Under the pieces are notes generated by a model that worked only from the letters and a program-made list of their open reading frames with translations, did no database searches and had not been told where the DNA came from. Positions 11,552 to 22,280 of a DNA stretch of 64,000 nucleotides are shown one piece after another. A program made the position numbers and the translations under genes. The stretch covers positions 8,749,001 through 8,813,000 of the forward strand of contig BSBM01000994.1 in NCBI GenBank assembly GCA_027924585.1, read 5' to 3'. Each line of letters opens with the position of its first letter. Positions within the stretch are counted from its first letter, which is position 1. The DNA comes from Larix kaempferi. Taxonomy: Eukaryota; Streptophyta; Pinopsida; Pinales; Pinaceae.

Positions 11552-13120
11552 ATGGCATATCATAGTGAAACACTTTCATATACAATCCGCAAGTACCCCA
11601 CCTATGACAAGGAAATCTATTCCATTGTCCAAGCCTGCGGCCAATGGAAGCATTACATCCTTGGAAAAGAAATAGTCATCCAAACTGATCACAAGCCTCT
11701 GCAGTTCATGCAAACCCAAGGGAAGATACAAAATGACCGCCACCAGAAGTGGTCCACTTACTTGCATCAATTCCACCTAAACATTAATCATAAGAAGGGA
11801 AACACCAATTGAGTTGTTGATTGCCTCATTCTACCTCCAGTAGTAGCAATGACCATGGTGCTCAACTCTTATGGCCATGAGACCTCCCCGTGGCCCCAAC
11901 TATATAGCAATGATCGTGAGTTTTCTCCCATCTATCAAGCCCTATGTGCAGGCACATCCGTGGTAGACTTTCATCTCCAGGAAATATTGCTATGCCACTT
12001 GGGCCATCTCTGTGTTCCTTCAAGCAAGTGTGAAAATATGATTTGGGAAGAGCATTACAGTCGGGTGGCAGGGCACTTCAGCACCGAAAAGACAGTGGTC
12101 ATATTGAAATATCATTTTTATTGGCCCAAGCTCTGACACAATGTTGGCCGACACATAATATCTTGCACTGCCTGTGCCATTGGTAAACCTACCATAAAAA
12201 AGCAGGGGTTGTACACCCCTCTACCCACTCCTAATGGGCCATGGGAATCCATCTCCATGGATTACATGTATGGAATACCTTCTGCCAAGCATGGTAATGA
12301 CTGTGTGTTTGTGATCTTGGATCGCTTCTCTAAGATGGCCATTCCAATAGCTTGCAAGAAGAGCATCTCTGTTGAAGCCACTGCTAAGCTCTTCTTCAAG
12401 TGTGTTTGGGTTCACTTCAGGCTGCCACAACCTATCATTTTCGATTAGGATAGCAGGTTCCTAAGCACTTTCTGGTCCATCCTATGGTCATTGATGGATA
12501 CCAATACCACTAAATTGACTGCCTTCCACCCCCAAACCAATGGACAGACATAGGTAGTCAACAAGATGATTTTGCATATTCTGAGAATGTACAATTCTAA
12601 ACATCCCCGCACATTGGATGATAGCCTTCCTTCTGTTCACCATAGCTATAACAAAGCCCTTCATAGATCTACTGGACACAACCCTTTTCAAGTGTGCCTA
12701 GGGTTCCAACCACTAGACCCAATTGTTGTAGCTCTTCCCATTGCATCCACATGTGAGGAATATTCCCATGCTCATACTGAGGATGATAAGGCCACCAGAT
12801 TTGTTGAACAAATCAAGCACATCCGCCAACAAGTCCATGACATTTTGGAAAAGTCCAAGACTAAGTACAAGCAAGGACATGACCAACATTGAGTTCCACA
12901 CAAGTTCCAGGTGGGTGATAAGGTTTGGTTGCATTTACAGAAAGAGAGTTTCACAAGACCCCATCGCAATATTTGTCCACTTCGATATGGGCCATACACC
13001 ATCACCAAGGCAGTTGGTGACAATGCCTTCGACTTAAGCATTCCTCCATTCCTTTGCTTGCATCCAGTATTCAATGTGGAGCTCCTTCGCCCATATTTTT
13101 CCGCCATTGTTGGACACTAG
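11552..13120 (+). pseudogene. Element A RNase H and integrase
   Basis: All pieces are in one frame. RNase H follows the RT (ETNASYYVVGVVLTQ, then TLSYTIRKYPTYDKEIYSIV and QTDHKPLQFM). The integrase has its HHCC finger (HYS...GHFS...CTAC), a core with SMDYMYGI and IIFD*DSRF, then HPQTNGQT*VVNK. The stop after NGQT replaces the third catalytic residue (Glu) of the D,D,E triad. The C-terminal region (FQVGDKVWLHL, LRYGPYTITKAVG, HPVFNVELLRPY) is present, and I see no chromodomain. Other stops at 12446 and 12891 are one-step C-to-T or G-to-A changes. Confidence 0.92.
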
Positions 13121-13458
13121 GGTAATTTTTAGGGGCAAAATTTCATCAATTGGCTATTTTTTGGGTTTTTTTTCAAAAATAAATTCGCTATTTGGTCATT
13201 TTTAGTCTCTAATATTGCCTCTATTTAAGTAAAATATGTTTTTTTATCATAATATTCGTCAACATTTACACATTTTAGTAGTAAATTGTATGTTTCATAT
13301 TTAATATTCGCCTACCTATCTATATACACTTTTTTTTCAATCTGAAATATTCACTTAGGATACTATACTTAAGTATAATATTATAATCCTTAGAAGTTTT
13401 CCCATTTGATGGGGGCACTCAATGAAATGGAGACCATTTATTCCTAAGGGGGGAGGAC
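13121..13458 (+). other. Element A 3' untranslated region with polypurine tract
   Basis: This is AT-rich non-coding DNA between the integrase stop and the 3' LTR. It ends in AAGGGGGGAGGAC (13446-13458), the plus-strand primer. The same tract precedes the 3' LTR of element B at 63805. Confidence 0.85.
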
Positions 13459-14081
13459 TAATATAGATGGACATAGGTGGCCACCCACCTATTCCACTGG
13501 CTCAAAACACTTTTCCATTTTGGCAGTTTTCTAGTAATTTTTCTATAGTTTTTCGGGTCCCGAACTTCTGGAGTCGTTTTGAGGCCTTAAACAAATTTTT
13601 TTTGGAAATTCAAAGGGGCCAACAATTTCTATTTCCATTTACTTTTGAGTTATCAAAAGATGTAAATCTCGGATATACCTTTCCAATGGGCTATTGATCG
13701 CCCCAAACGAAGATCGTATGCAAAAGTTATGACCCTGGGAAGTTGACTGTTCAACTAACCACCTTAGGGCCACAAACTTTATGACGGTTCATTTTCTAGG
13801 GTTAGGTTTTTGGATGTTTAGGGTTCTTTCCCTCATGCTTATGATAAATGGAATCTTTCGGCCTCTTCTTGTATTCATCTTGTCAAGAATGAGCATAACC
13901 GCCACATCTCTTCTCAGAGATATAGGTACCACCATTCTAGCTGCTTTTATTTTACAGTTTTTTCTATTTCATTCATTTTAATAGAATCTGAGTTTATTGT
14001 ATTACTTTGTTTCTTGCCATATATCTCTGTATGTGAACATATATATACTCTTTCATTTCGTTCTCACATAAATCCAGATTA
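13459..14081 (+). repeat. 3' LTR of element A
   Basis: This 623 bp copy starts TAATATAGATGG (the TG changed to TA) and ends AATCCAGATTA directly before the duplicated target ACTAA. It matches the 5' LTR along its length but keeps a ~35 bp stretch near 13913 that the 5' LTR has lost. Many scattered substitutions indicate an old insertion. Confidence 0.92.
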
Positions 14082-14086
14082 ACTAA

Positions 14087-14385
14087 CCATCTTTGATTTG
14101 GAAACCTACAAAGATTACAACACATGTCCAACCAAATAAACGTCAAAATTAGGAACACTAAATAAGATCTATTTGAAACATGGAAATCAAAATTTTAAGT
14201 TCTTTACATACTATGTAATAATAAAAAATCATTTTTATAATGAGACATATAAAAAGATCTGACCAAAAAATGAAATTAGGATAAGAGTAATGCATAAAAA
14301 GTTCGGCTGTAAGAAAATCTTTAAAAATATAAAAATACTTAAACAATTGTCCAAAAAAAATATTACTTGGAAATGAATCTTTATG
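14087..14385. repeat. Duplication copy 2, right part
   Basis: Sequence resumes with CCATCTTTGATTTGG, the continuation of 8157 once element A and one target copy are removed. It follows copy 1 (5640-5930) through CATGGAAAT, the TAATGAGACATATAAAAAG phrase and AATACTTAAACAATT, then is interrupted by a LINE remnant. Confidence 0.8.
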
Positions 14386-14399
14386 ATGATGTTGTTGAT

Positions 14400-15000
14400 T
14401 AAGGTCCACTAAGATTAAATTTGGTGGAACTCAATAGAAAAGACAAGATAGAGATTATTTGTTTTTTATTTAAATATTATTTCTATGCTCAAAAAGCTTA
14501 AAGAGAAGGGTCCCTATCTCGCCATAACTTTGAGGAGTTAGAAGGTTAAAGATGTGACTTAGTATTGGAGAAAATATTATGGAACTGAGATCTAATGTCA
14601 GTGTAATACAGACATTCTAAGAGAAAGTGATTTTCATCTTCGACGCTCATAGACTCGCAAAGGTGGCAAATCCTTTCTGTCCATGACATTTTAGGGGTAG
14701 TCCAACACATGGTTTTACTATGAAGCTCATGACAGTTCGTTCTAATCTTGGCAAAAAAAAATGAACTCGTTAAGATAGAAAGGTAATTTTGATCCTCAAG
14801 ATTAGGGTTAATGATCTCTTTATAATAGCTTAATTTTCTTTTAACCTATAAATCTTCCTTACACTGCATTTTCTCTATGAATGTAGAAGTAATCATAGTT
14901 TTAATGTTATCGATGTTTTGAAAAGTGACAGTTTCGTCAATCCCCCAATTAATTAAGCAAGTCATGACATCTTTATGCCACCCCCACTTGAGGCACAAAT
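14400..15000 (-). pseudogene. LINE 3' end with zinc-knuckle tail
   Basis: On the minus strand the region translates, across a frameshift in the A/T run near 14755, to KLSYYKEIINPNLEDQ, then AKIRTNCHELHSKTMCW, then ERICHLCESMSVEDENHFLL and ECLYYTDIRSQF. The CxxC...EDExHFLLxCxxY arrangement is the C-terminal zinc-binding motif of many LINE polymerases. The motif differs in style from the plant zf-RVT tails at 1090-2580 and 28783-29097, so this is a different LINE lineage. It interrupts duplication copy 2. The RT core is absent. Confidence 0.75.
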
Positions 15001-15471
15001 GATTTTGACAAAATTACAAACAATTAACTCCTCATTAAAAAAATCACAAAATTAAATTAAAATAATATAAAATAATAAATTAAACAATCATTCTTTTAAA
15101 TATTCATCATTCATAATCACTTACTAAAATAATATAAAATAATGAAACTAAAATATCATTCTTTTAAAATATTCATAAACCACATTCACTTCAAAAATTG
15201 ATTTTTTTAAAATTCATCATTCATAATCACTCCCCGAAAATAAATTCTTGAAATAAAATCCATCAAATATTCAAACATTCATCATTCAAATGTCCTCATT
15301 TCATAATCCCTCCTCGATACTAAATTCTTGAAATAAATTCGTTTAGCTTTACAAAGAATATATTCGTGAAATAAATCCTTTTACCTTTTAGATATCAAAT
15401 GATTTATACTCTTTCTATGGTTTATATATATCTAAACATTCTTTTTTCATAAATCTTTCATATTTTATTAT
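15001..15471. other. AT-rich non-coding tail of duplication copy 2
   Basis: No gene is visible. Repeated CATTCATAATCACTT phrases match 5970-6200 in copy 1, and the match fades near 15220. The stretch ends just before the palindrome-led repeat units. Confidence 0.6.
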
Positions 15472-16229
15472 TATGTCCCCGAAGGGGATATTTTATATTT
15501 CACGCAGCCTCTATTATTTGCACCTATTTGCACCTATGCCTAGAAATTTTTTTTGCACGATGCTATGGTTTGCAATAGTTGGAAAAAAATTATTTATATA
15601 AATTTTGTAAATAGCACTAATTTGTTAACTTCTCATTGGATGAGGCGTGGTTACGTCAGCCTCGGTATTTGCTTCCTGTTTCGGCGGCGAGATGTGCGTC
15701 AGCCGAGTTAAGGCTTATTTATTATTGTGGTTGATGTTCTTTTTTTGATATTTGTTATTTATATTGCATTTCGGAATAAAAAAATTATTTTTAATTATAA
15801 AAATTACAGTAATTCGTTGCTCCACAATACGATGGATATTATTTTTTTATTATATATTATGTTTTATGTTATTATTATATTGTTATCATAGAAATATGGG
15901 CAGGCTTAATGGGACAGGTGGCAAACGTCATAAACGGGAGTGAGGACAAGGTAATTATTACGGGTTTAGTGGTTCAATGCTGGCGGGCAAGCGTGTCCTG
16001 TCATGGTATTAACTGTGCTACGGGTTCGCTAACTGGAGCATCTACGTGGTGGCTCATGTGGCTTGCAACCTGTCATGCTAGATGGCGAGTAATAAATGCG
16101 AGCACTTGTGTTATAATGTCAAAATCTTCTCGTTTAACAATTCATCGACTTTGTTTTATCAATGGCATTGTTTGTTTTGTGTTTGGGAGTGGTTTGAAGG
16201 AGTGGTCGACAGGCCTGCGGTGTATTGGG

Positions 16230-16447
16230 TTTTAGATTCAGGAATGGTGTTTTCCCTTCGTGGTTTGAAGCCATAACCAATGCTTGGGGTCTCTATCATG
16301 GCTCTCAGAGTCGAACCACTCTAGTGTTGTTGTTGGTGCAAGCTTTGAAGCTGGTTCTCGTCAGTTGCAGAGAGGTTTTCGGTTATGGTTCGAAGTTTAC
16401 TTTCAGCAATGTAAGTTCTCAGATGTTGGTCCGGTTTTCAATAGGTT
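16230..16447 (+). CDS. Small open frame conserved among repeat units (a)
   Basis: The frame reads GFRFRNGVFPSWFEAITNAW and on through ALKLVLVSCREVFGYGSK. The second unit (about 18995-19216) reads FRFRNGVFPSWFEPIASG and the third (21282-21563) reads LGFRFRNDVFPPCFEPITC. The alignment of these three frames shows no frame-breaking indel, and U1 and U2 stop at the same codon. There is no known domain. It could be a remnant of a captured exon or simply a shared ancestry effect in duplicates of moderate age. I would not call it a functional gene without expression data. Confidence 0.3.
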
Positions 16448-16522
16448 AACGATATAAGCTTGAATGTATTTGTTATCACGTTTTAACTTTTTTCAATGGT
16501 TTAACAAGAAGCGTGTGCTTGT

Positions 16523-16670
16523 GGCAGGTAAAACGGTGTCTCTGGTTTTCTCCTTTGCAGTGGCAGTGGAACAAGCATTCGAATCGGTAAGTCTGGGAGG
16601 TTGTTATTGTGACTTTCCTGATTCTGAGTCTTGTTTAGCCGAGACTTTGGCCAAAGGTCGTGGGAAATAG
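16523..16670 (+). CDS. Small open frame conserved among repeat units (b)
   Basis: The frame reads VAGKTVSLVFSFAVAVEQAF and ends LAETLAKGRGK with a stop at 16668. In U2 it reads VAGKTRTLVFSFATAVEQAL and ends LAETFVKGVGK. In U4 (from the ATG at 21581) it reads MAAKTMFLVFFFAIAVEQAF, with a hydrophobic start like a signal peptide. There are no indels among the three copies over about 147 bases, and the stop is shared with the inverted copy near 45180. A GTAAG sits inside the frame after EQAF(E/K)SV and could be a splice donor instead. Function is unknown. Confidence 0.3.
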
Positions 16671-17369
16671 TTTTGGTTGTTTTTTGTTGGTTGCCAGTAT
16701 GACATGTGAAGAGAACGTGATTCTCAATCTGCGTTGCCCTATCTGTGTGCTATTCTTGTTTCTGTATTTGCAACATTTTGCGGTGCTGCCTGCGAGGTCC
16801 AGCCTCTGGCATTTGTCATGAAAAATGAATAATATGAATAACGGTTTAAATATTGTAGTTTTAACAATAAATCTGATTCTACTAAGATGCTTCCTTGTTT
16901 TAGTTTTGGTTGTTTTTTGTTGGTTGCCAGTATGGCATGTGAAGAGAACGTGATTCTCAATCTGTGTTGCCCTATCTGTGTGCTATTCTTGTTTCTGCAT
17001 TTGCAACATTTTGCGGTGCTGCCTGCGAGGTCCAGCCTCTGGCATTTGTCATGAAAAATGAATAATATGAATAACGGTTTAAATATTGTAGTTTTAACAA
17101 TAAATCTGGTTCTACTAAGATGCTTCCTTGTTTTAGTTTTGGTTGTTTTTTGTTGGTTGCCAGTATGGCATCTGAAGAGAACGGGATTCTCAATCTGCGT
17201 TGCCCTATCTGTGTGCTATTCTTGTTTCTGTATTTGCAACATTTTGCGGTGCTGCCTGCGAGGTCCAGCCTCTGGCATTTGTCATGAAAAATGAATAATA
17301 TGAATAACGGTTTAAATATTGTAGTTTTAACAATAAATCTGGTTCTACTAAGATGGTTCCTTGTTTTAC
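16671..17369. repeat. 233 bp block in three tandem copies
   Basis: The phrase TTTTGGTTGTTTTTTGTTGG starts at 16671, 16904 and 17137, giving an exact 233 bp period, and the three copies differ at only a few bases. Other U units carry this block once (near 19520 and 21740). The expansion is therefore private to U1 and recent. Open frames read through it on both strands, but these reflect the repeat. Confidence 0.92.
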
Positions 17370-17745
17370 ATGAAAGTTGAATGATAAGTGTCTTTTTCGT
17401 TGTTGATAACTTAGAAATCAACAATTGATGTCAACCTCTGTTGTTTTCTTCTATCAATCCGTCGTTTGTGGAAGGGTATGAGCCCAAACTGTGACGGACG
17501 TTTAAATGTATGTAAATGGCACTAAAAGCTTTAAATTTTGGTCTAAGATGTCGACAAAAGAATGAGGGTATCGGTCATTTGGCCGGTTTTTGACTCTACT
17601 TTCAATGATTCAATTCCTGAAGGGTGTGGCCGTGTGGTATTGTTTCGAATTCAGGCATAGGTTGGCTTAGGGAAATGTTTCTATTATTATAAGATGCGAA
17701 ACACTGCGATGGTTATAGTTACCATAAAACAAGTTCAACATTTTT

Positions 17746-18296
17746 GATAATTAGTTGATGCTGCATAGAGGTTTCAAACTCTAGCCTATTTTTTATATGG
17801 GTTTTTATTATATATAATAATAATAACCCGGCAGGTGGCAGACGTGAGAAACAACACTAAGGACAGGATAATTATTAGGGTTTTAATGGTTCAATGCTGG
17901 CGGCAAGGGGTGTCCTGTCATAATATTAACCCTGCTATCGGCTTTCCTAACTAGGATATCTAGGTGGTGATTAATGTGGCTTGAAACCTGTGATGAAAAA
18001 TTCTGCGTGTCTTCGCAGTGCGGAGCTGAGCTATCAAATAGCTTGGAAATTGTCCTAGCTGGGCTTCATGGTAGAAAGGAATAATAAATGTGATATTAAT
18101 GTCCTCAGCACCTCGTAAGCAGTTGTGCTATAATGTCAAAATCTTCGTCGTTGATGTTATTATATTGTTGCCTTGGGTTTAGACGCTTTAAAAATCCTAA
18201 TCCTCCAATGCGTATTCATTGAGGTTCTTTTTTAATGGCATTGTTCCTTTCGTGTTTGGGAGTGGTTAGAAGAATTGGTCCGCAGGCCTGCGATGT
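17746..18296 (+). repeat. Partial repeat unit between U1 and U2
   Basis: It starts with GATAATTAGTTGATGCTGCATAGAGG and carries the AGGTGGCAGACGTG...GTTCAATGCTGGCGG block. It parallels 20758-21270 closely, then is cut and joined to a GCTTCCTGTTTCGGCG block at 18299. No gene is seen. Confidence 0.65.
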
Positions 18297-20118
18297 ATAG
18301 TCGCTTCCTGTTTCGGCGACGAAAGGTGCGCCATCCGAATTAAGGCTTATTATTATTGTTGATGTTTGATGCTACCTTTCGGAATATCAAAATTTAATTT
18401 TTAATAACGATAGCATTGCTTGCTGCTTAGTGTAAATAACATGTGGTGGGTTTGTGACACGTGAACGGTCATACCTGTCCTTGTTTAGTGTGTCTATGTC
18501 TGATTCGTGAGCGTAGCAACGCGTGGCATATAAGCTCGTGTATTCTTTTGCTACGGGAAATGTCTTCGGCACTTTCTCCACAATACGATGGTTATGCCTA
18601 TCATAGAAAAGTCAAACAACTTTAACCGGACAGGTGGCAGACGTGGCAAATGAGAGTAAGGACAGGGTAATTATTAAGGTTTTAATGGTTCAATGCTGGT
18701 GGACAAAGGTGTCCTGTCATAGTATTAACTCTGCCACGGGCTTGCCTAAGTGGAATATCTACGTGGTGACTAATGTTGCTTGCAATCTGTCATGAAAAAT
18801 GGTGATTAATAAATGCGATATTAATGTATTCAGTGCCTCGTAAGCAGTTGTGCTATAATGTCTGCTATAATGTCAAAATATTCGTTGTTGATGTTATATC
18901 CCTGGTAACTATTCATCGAGCTTGTTTATGAATGGCATTGTTTGTTTCGTGTTTGGAAGTGTTTTAAAGGAATAGTCCGCAGGCCTGTGATGTATTAGAT
19001 TTTAGATTCAGGAATGGCGTTTTCCCCTCATGGTTTGAACCCATAGCCAGTGGTCCGGGTCTCCGCCGTGGATCTCAGAGTCGAACCACTTTGATTTTGT
19101 TGTTGATCCAAGCCTTCAACCTGGTTCTGGCCAGTTGCAGAAAGGTTTTGGCTTTTGGTTCGAAGTCTACTTCGAACAATGTAGGTTGTCAGATCTTGGT
19201 GCGGTTTTCAGCAGGTTAAAGATATAAGTTTCAATGTATTTGTTATGACGTTTTAACTTTTTCAATGGTTTAACCACAATCGTATACCTGTGGCAGGTAA
19301 AACGAGGACTCTGGTTTTCTCCTTTGCAACAGCAGTGGAGCGAGCATTGAAATCGGAATCGTATACCTGTGGCAGGTAAAACGAGGACTCTGGTTTTCTC
19401 CTTTGCAACAGCAGTGGAGCAAGCATTGAAATCGGTAAGCCTCGGAGGTTCCTATGGTGACTTTGCTGGTTCTAAGTCTGCTTTGGCCGAGACTTTCGTT
19501 AAAGGTGTTGGGAAATAGTTTTTGTTGTTTTCGTTGGTAGCCAGTATGGCATGTGAAGAGAACGTGATTCTCAAACTGCGTTATCGTATCTGTGTGCTAC
19601 TCTCATATTTGCAAGATTTTGCGATACTGCCTGCGAGGTGCAACCTTTGGCATTTGTCATGAAAAATGAATAATATTTATAACAGTTTAAATATTGTAGT
19701 TTTAACTATAAATCTGGTTCCACTGAGATGGTTCCTTGTTTTACACGAAATTTGAAAGGTAAGTATCTTCCTTGTCGTGAATAACTTAGAAATCATGAAT
19801 TAATGTCAAGCTCCGTCGTTTTCTTGTATCAATCGATCGTTTGTGAAAGGGGATGAACCCAAACTGTAATGTATGTTTAAATGTATCTAAATAGAGCTAA
19901 AAGCTTTACATTTTGATTTAACATGTTGACAAAAGAGCCAGAGTATCGGTCATTTGGCCGGTTCTTAAACCTACTGTGAGTGACTAGATTGCTGAAGGAT
20001 CTAGTCGTATGGTATCGTTTCAAATTCAGACATAGATTGCCTTAGGGAAATGTTTTTATTATTGTAAGGTGTGAAACAACACGATAGTTGTGGTTATCAT
20101 AAAACAACTTCAACATTT
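18297..20118 (+). repeat. Long repeat unit U2
   Basis: The block order is as in U1, starting from the GCTTCCTGTTTCGGCG block. It contains homologues of both small open frames, but frame (b) is disrupted by a 79 bp tandem duplication (starts 19278 and 19357). The tail ends with CATAAAACAACTTCAACATTTG, directly followed by the palindromic start of U3. Confidence 0.7.
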
Positions 20119-20757
20119 GTTATGTCCCCGAAGGGGATATTGTATATTTCACGCAGACCCTATTATTTGCACCTATTTGCAACTAGGGCTAGAATTTTTT
20201 CCCCTCCATGCTATGGTTTTTAAATAGTTGGAAAAAAAATATTTATATAGATTTGGTAAATAGGGCTAATTTGTTATCGTTTCATTGGATGAGGCCAGAT
20301 AACGTCAGTCTCGGTAATTGCTTCCTGTTTCGGCGGTGACATGTGCGTCATCCGAGTTAAGGGTTATTTATTATTGTCATTGATGTTTTTTTCGATATTT
20401 GATATTAGATTTCAGAATAATAAAGTTTAAATTTTATAAATAATTCCTTGCTCCACAATACAGTGGTTATTTATTTATGTTATTATATTATTATCATAGA
20501 AATATGGGAAAGTTTAACGTGACGGGTAGCAGACGTCATAAATGGGAGTAAGGACAGGGTAATTATTACGGGTTTAGTGGTTCAATGCTGGTGGGAAAGG
20601 ATGTCCTGTCATGGTATTAACTGTGCTACGGGTTCGCTAACTGGAGTATCTACGTGGTGACTAATGTGGCTTGCAACCTGTCATGCTAGATGGTGAGTAA
20701 TAAATGTGAGCAGTTGTGTTATAATGTCAATATCTTCGCTTAATTATCCATCAAGCT
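20119..20757 (+). repeat. Long repeat unit U3 (5' part only)
   Basis: It begins with the same ATGTCCCCGAAGGGGATATT palindrome as U1 and follows U1 for about 640 bp, then ends near CAAGCTTGTTGATAATTAG, where the next partial unit begins. The head-to-tail junction at 20118/20119 gives a direct view of a unit boundary. Confidence 0.75.
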
Positions 20758-22280
20758 TGTTGATAATTAGTTGGTGCTGCATAGAGGTTTCGAACTCTAA
20801 CTTGTTTATATACAATAATAACCCGACAGGTGGCAAACATGACAAACAACAGTAAGGACAGGACAATTATTAAGGTCTTAATTGTTCAATGCTAGGGCAA
20901 GGATGTGCTGTCAATGTAATAACTCTGCTATCGGCTTTCCTAAGTGGAATATCTAGATGGTGATTAATGTGGCTTGTAACTTGTGATGGAAAATTGTGAG
21001 TGACTTCGCAATACTCAGCTGTGCTATCAAATAGCTTGGAAATTGTCCTGGCTGGACTTCATGGTACAAAGGAATAATAAATGTGATATTAATGTGCTCA
21101 GCACGTCGTAAGCATTTGTGCTATAATGAAAAAATGTTCATCGTTGATGTTATATTGCCTTGGGTTTTGGCACTTCAAAAATCTTAATTCTCCACTACGT
21201 ATTCATCGAGGTTGTTTATTGATGGCATTGTTTTTTTCGTGTTTGGGAGAGGTTTGAAGAATTGGTCGACAGACCTGCTATGTGTTAGGTTTCAGATTCA
21301 GGAATGACGTTTTCCCTCCGTGCTTTGAACCGATAACCTGTGATTCAGGTCTCCATGGTGGCTCTCAGAGTCAAAGCAGTCTGATATTGTTATTGATGCA
21401 AGCTTTGAAGTTGGTTCTCATCAGTTGCAGAAAGATTTTAGCTTTTGGTTCGAACTCTACTTTCAACAGTGTAAGTTGCCACGTCTTGCTTCGGTTTTCA
21501 GTGGGTAGAACATATAGGTTTGAATGTGTTTCCTTTCACGTTTTAACTTATCCAATGGTTTAACCAAAATCGTATACTTATGGCAGCTAAGACGATGTTT
21601 CTGGTTTTCTTCTTTGCAATAGCAGTGGAACAAGCATTCAAATCGGTAAGCCTCGGAGGTTCCTATGCTGACTCTGGTGGTTTTAAATCTGGCTTAGCTG
21701 AGCCTTTCGTCAAAGATGTTGGGAGACAGTTTTAGTTGTTTTTGTTGGTATCCAGTATGGCATGTGAAGAGAACATGATTCTCAATCTACGTTGTCCTAT
21801 TTGTGTGCTATGCTTGTGTTCGCAGCATTTTATGATACTGTCTGTGAGTTTCAAGCTCCAACATTTCTGATGAAAAATGAATAGTATGAATAACGGTTTA
21901 CATATTGTAGTTTTAACTATAAGTCTGCTTCTAATGGAATGATTGCTTGTTTTGCATCGAATTTAAATGATAAGTGTCTTTCCTGTCATGGATAGCTTAG
22001 AAATCATCAATTAATATCAAGCTCTGTCGTTTTGTTCTATCAATCGATCGTTTGTGGAAAACGATGAGCTCAAACTCTAATCCACGTTTAAATGTATCTA
22101 AATGGAACAGAAAGCTTTAAATTTTGGTTTACGATGTTCACAAAAGGATGGGAGTATCGGTCGTTTGACCGGTTCTTAACTCTCCTGTCAGTGATCAAAT
22201 TGCTAAAGGGTGTAGCCGTGTGGTGTCGTTTCAAATTGAGACATAGATTATCCTAGGAAAATGTAGTACTGCTAAAACGA
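20758..22280 (+). repeat. Long repeat unit U4
   Basis: It parallels 17746-18290 and then continues through the frame (a) block (21282), the frame (b) block (21581) and the terminal block with TTTAAATGTATCTAAATGGAAC near 22085. It is more diverged from U1 than U2 is. No recognisable domain is present. Confidence 0.65.

Larger units (their letters stand above)
8158..14081 (+). mobile_element. Full-length Ty3/gypsy LTR retrotransposon A
   Basis: The element is bounded by two LTRs with TG-type starts, has a tRNA-Met-type primer site after the 5' LTR and a purine tract before the 3' LTR, and is flanked by the 5 bp duplication ACTAA. Gag, protease, RT, RNase H and integrase follow in that order, which is the gypsy arrangement. 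Coding continuity is good: one frame for gag, one for the protease tail and RT, and one from the RT active site to the end of integrase. Many in-frame stops are present, most explained by single C-to-T or G-to-A changes. It is therefore dead but not heavily rearranged. Confidence 0.95.
15472..17745 (+). repeat. Long repeat unit U1 with palindromic start
   Basis: The unit begins at ATGTCCCCGAAGGGGATATT, which contains an inverted repeat CCCC-GAA-GGGG, and continues through a GCTTCCTGTTTCGGCGGCGA block (15660), a GTGGTTCAATGCTGGCGG block (15970), two short conserved open frames (16230-16450 and 16523-16670), a locally triplicated 233 bp block, and a tail ending near CATAAAACAAGTTCAACATTT. The same blocks recur in order at 18297-20118, 20119-20757 and 20758-22280, and in reverse at 43940-45233. 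I do not recognise the family. The hairpin-led start would fit a non-autonomous rolling-circle element, but no CTRR-type end was found. Confidence 0.7.

Noticed and set aside
15472-15492. CCCCGAAGGGG palindrome as the 3' hairpin of the Helentron itself
   Set aside because: It lies 16 kb upstream and no CTRR or T-T junction is seen; kept only as a hypothesis about the U repeats.
17746-17790. B-box-like GAGGTTTCAAACTCTA suggesting a tRNA or SINE in the U repeats
   Set aside because: It departs from the B-box consensus and has no A box at the right distance.
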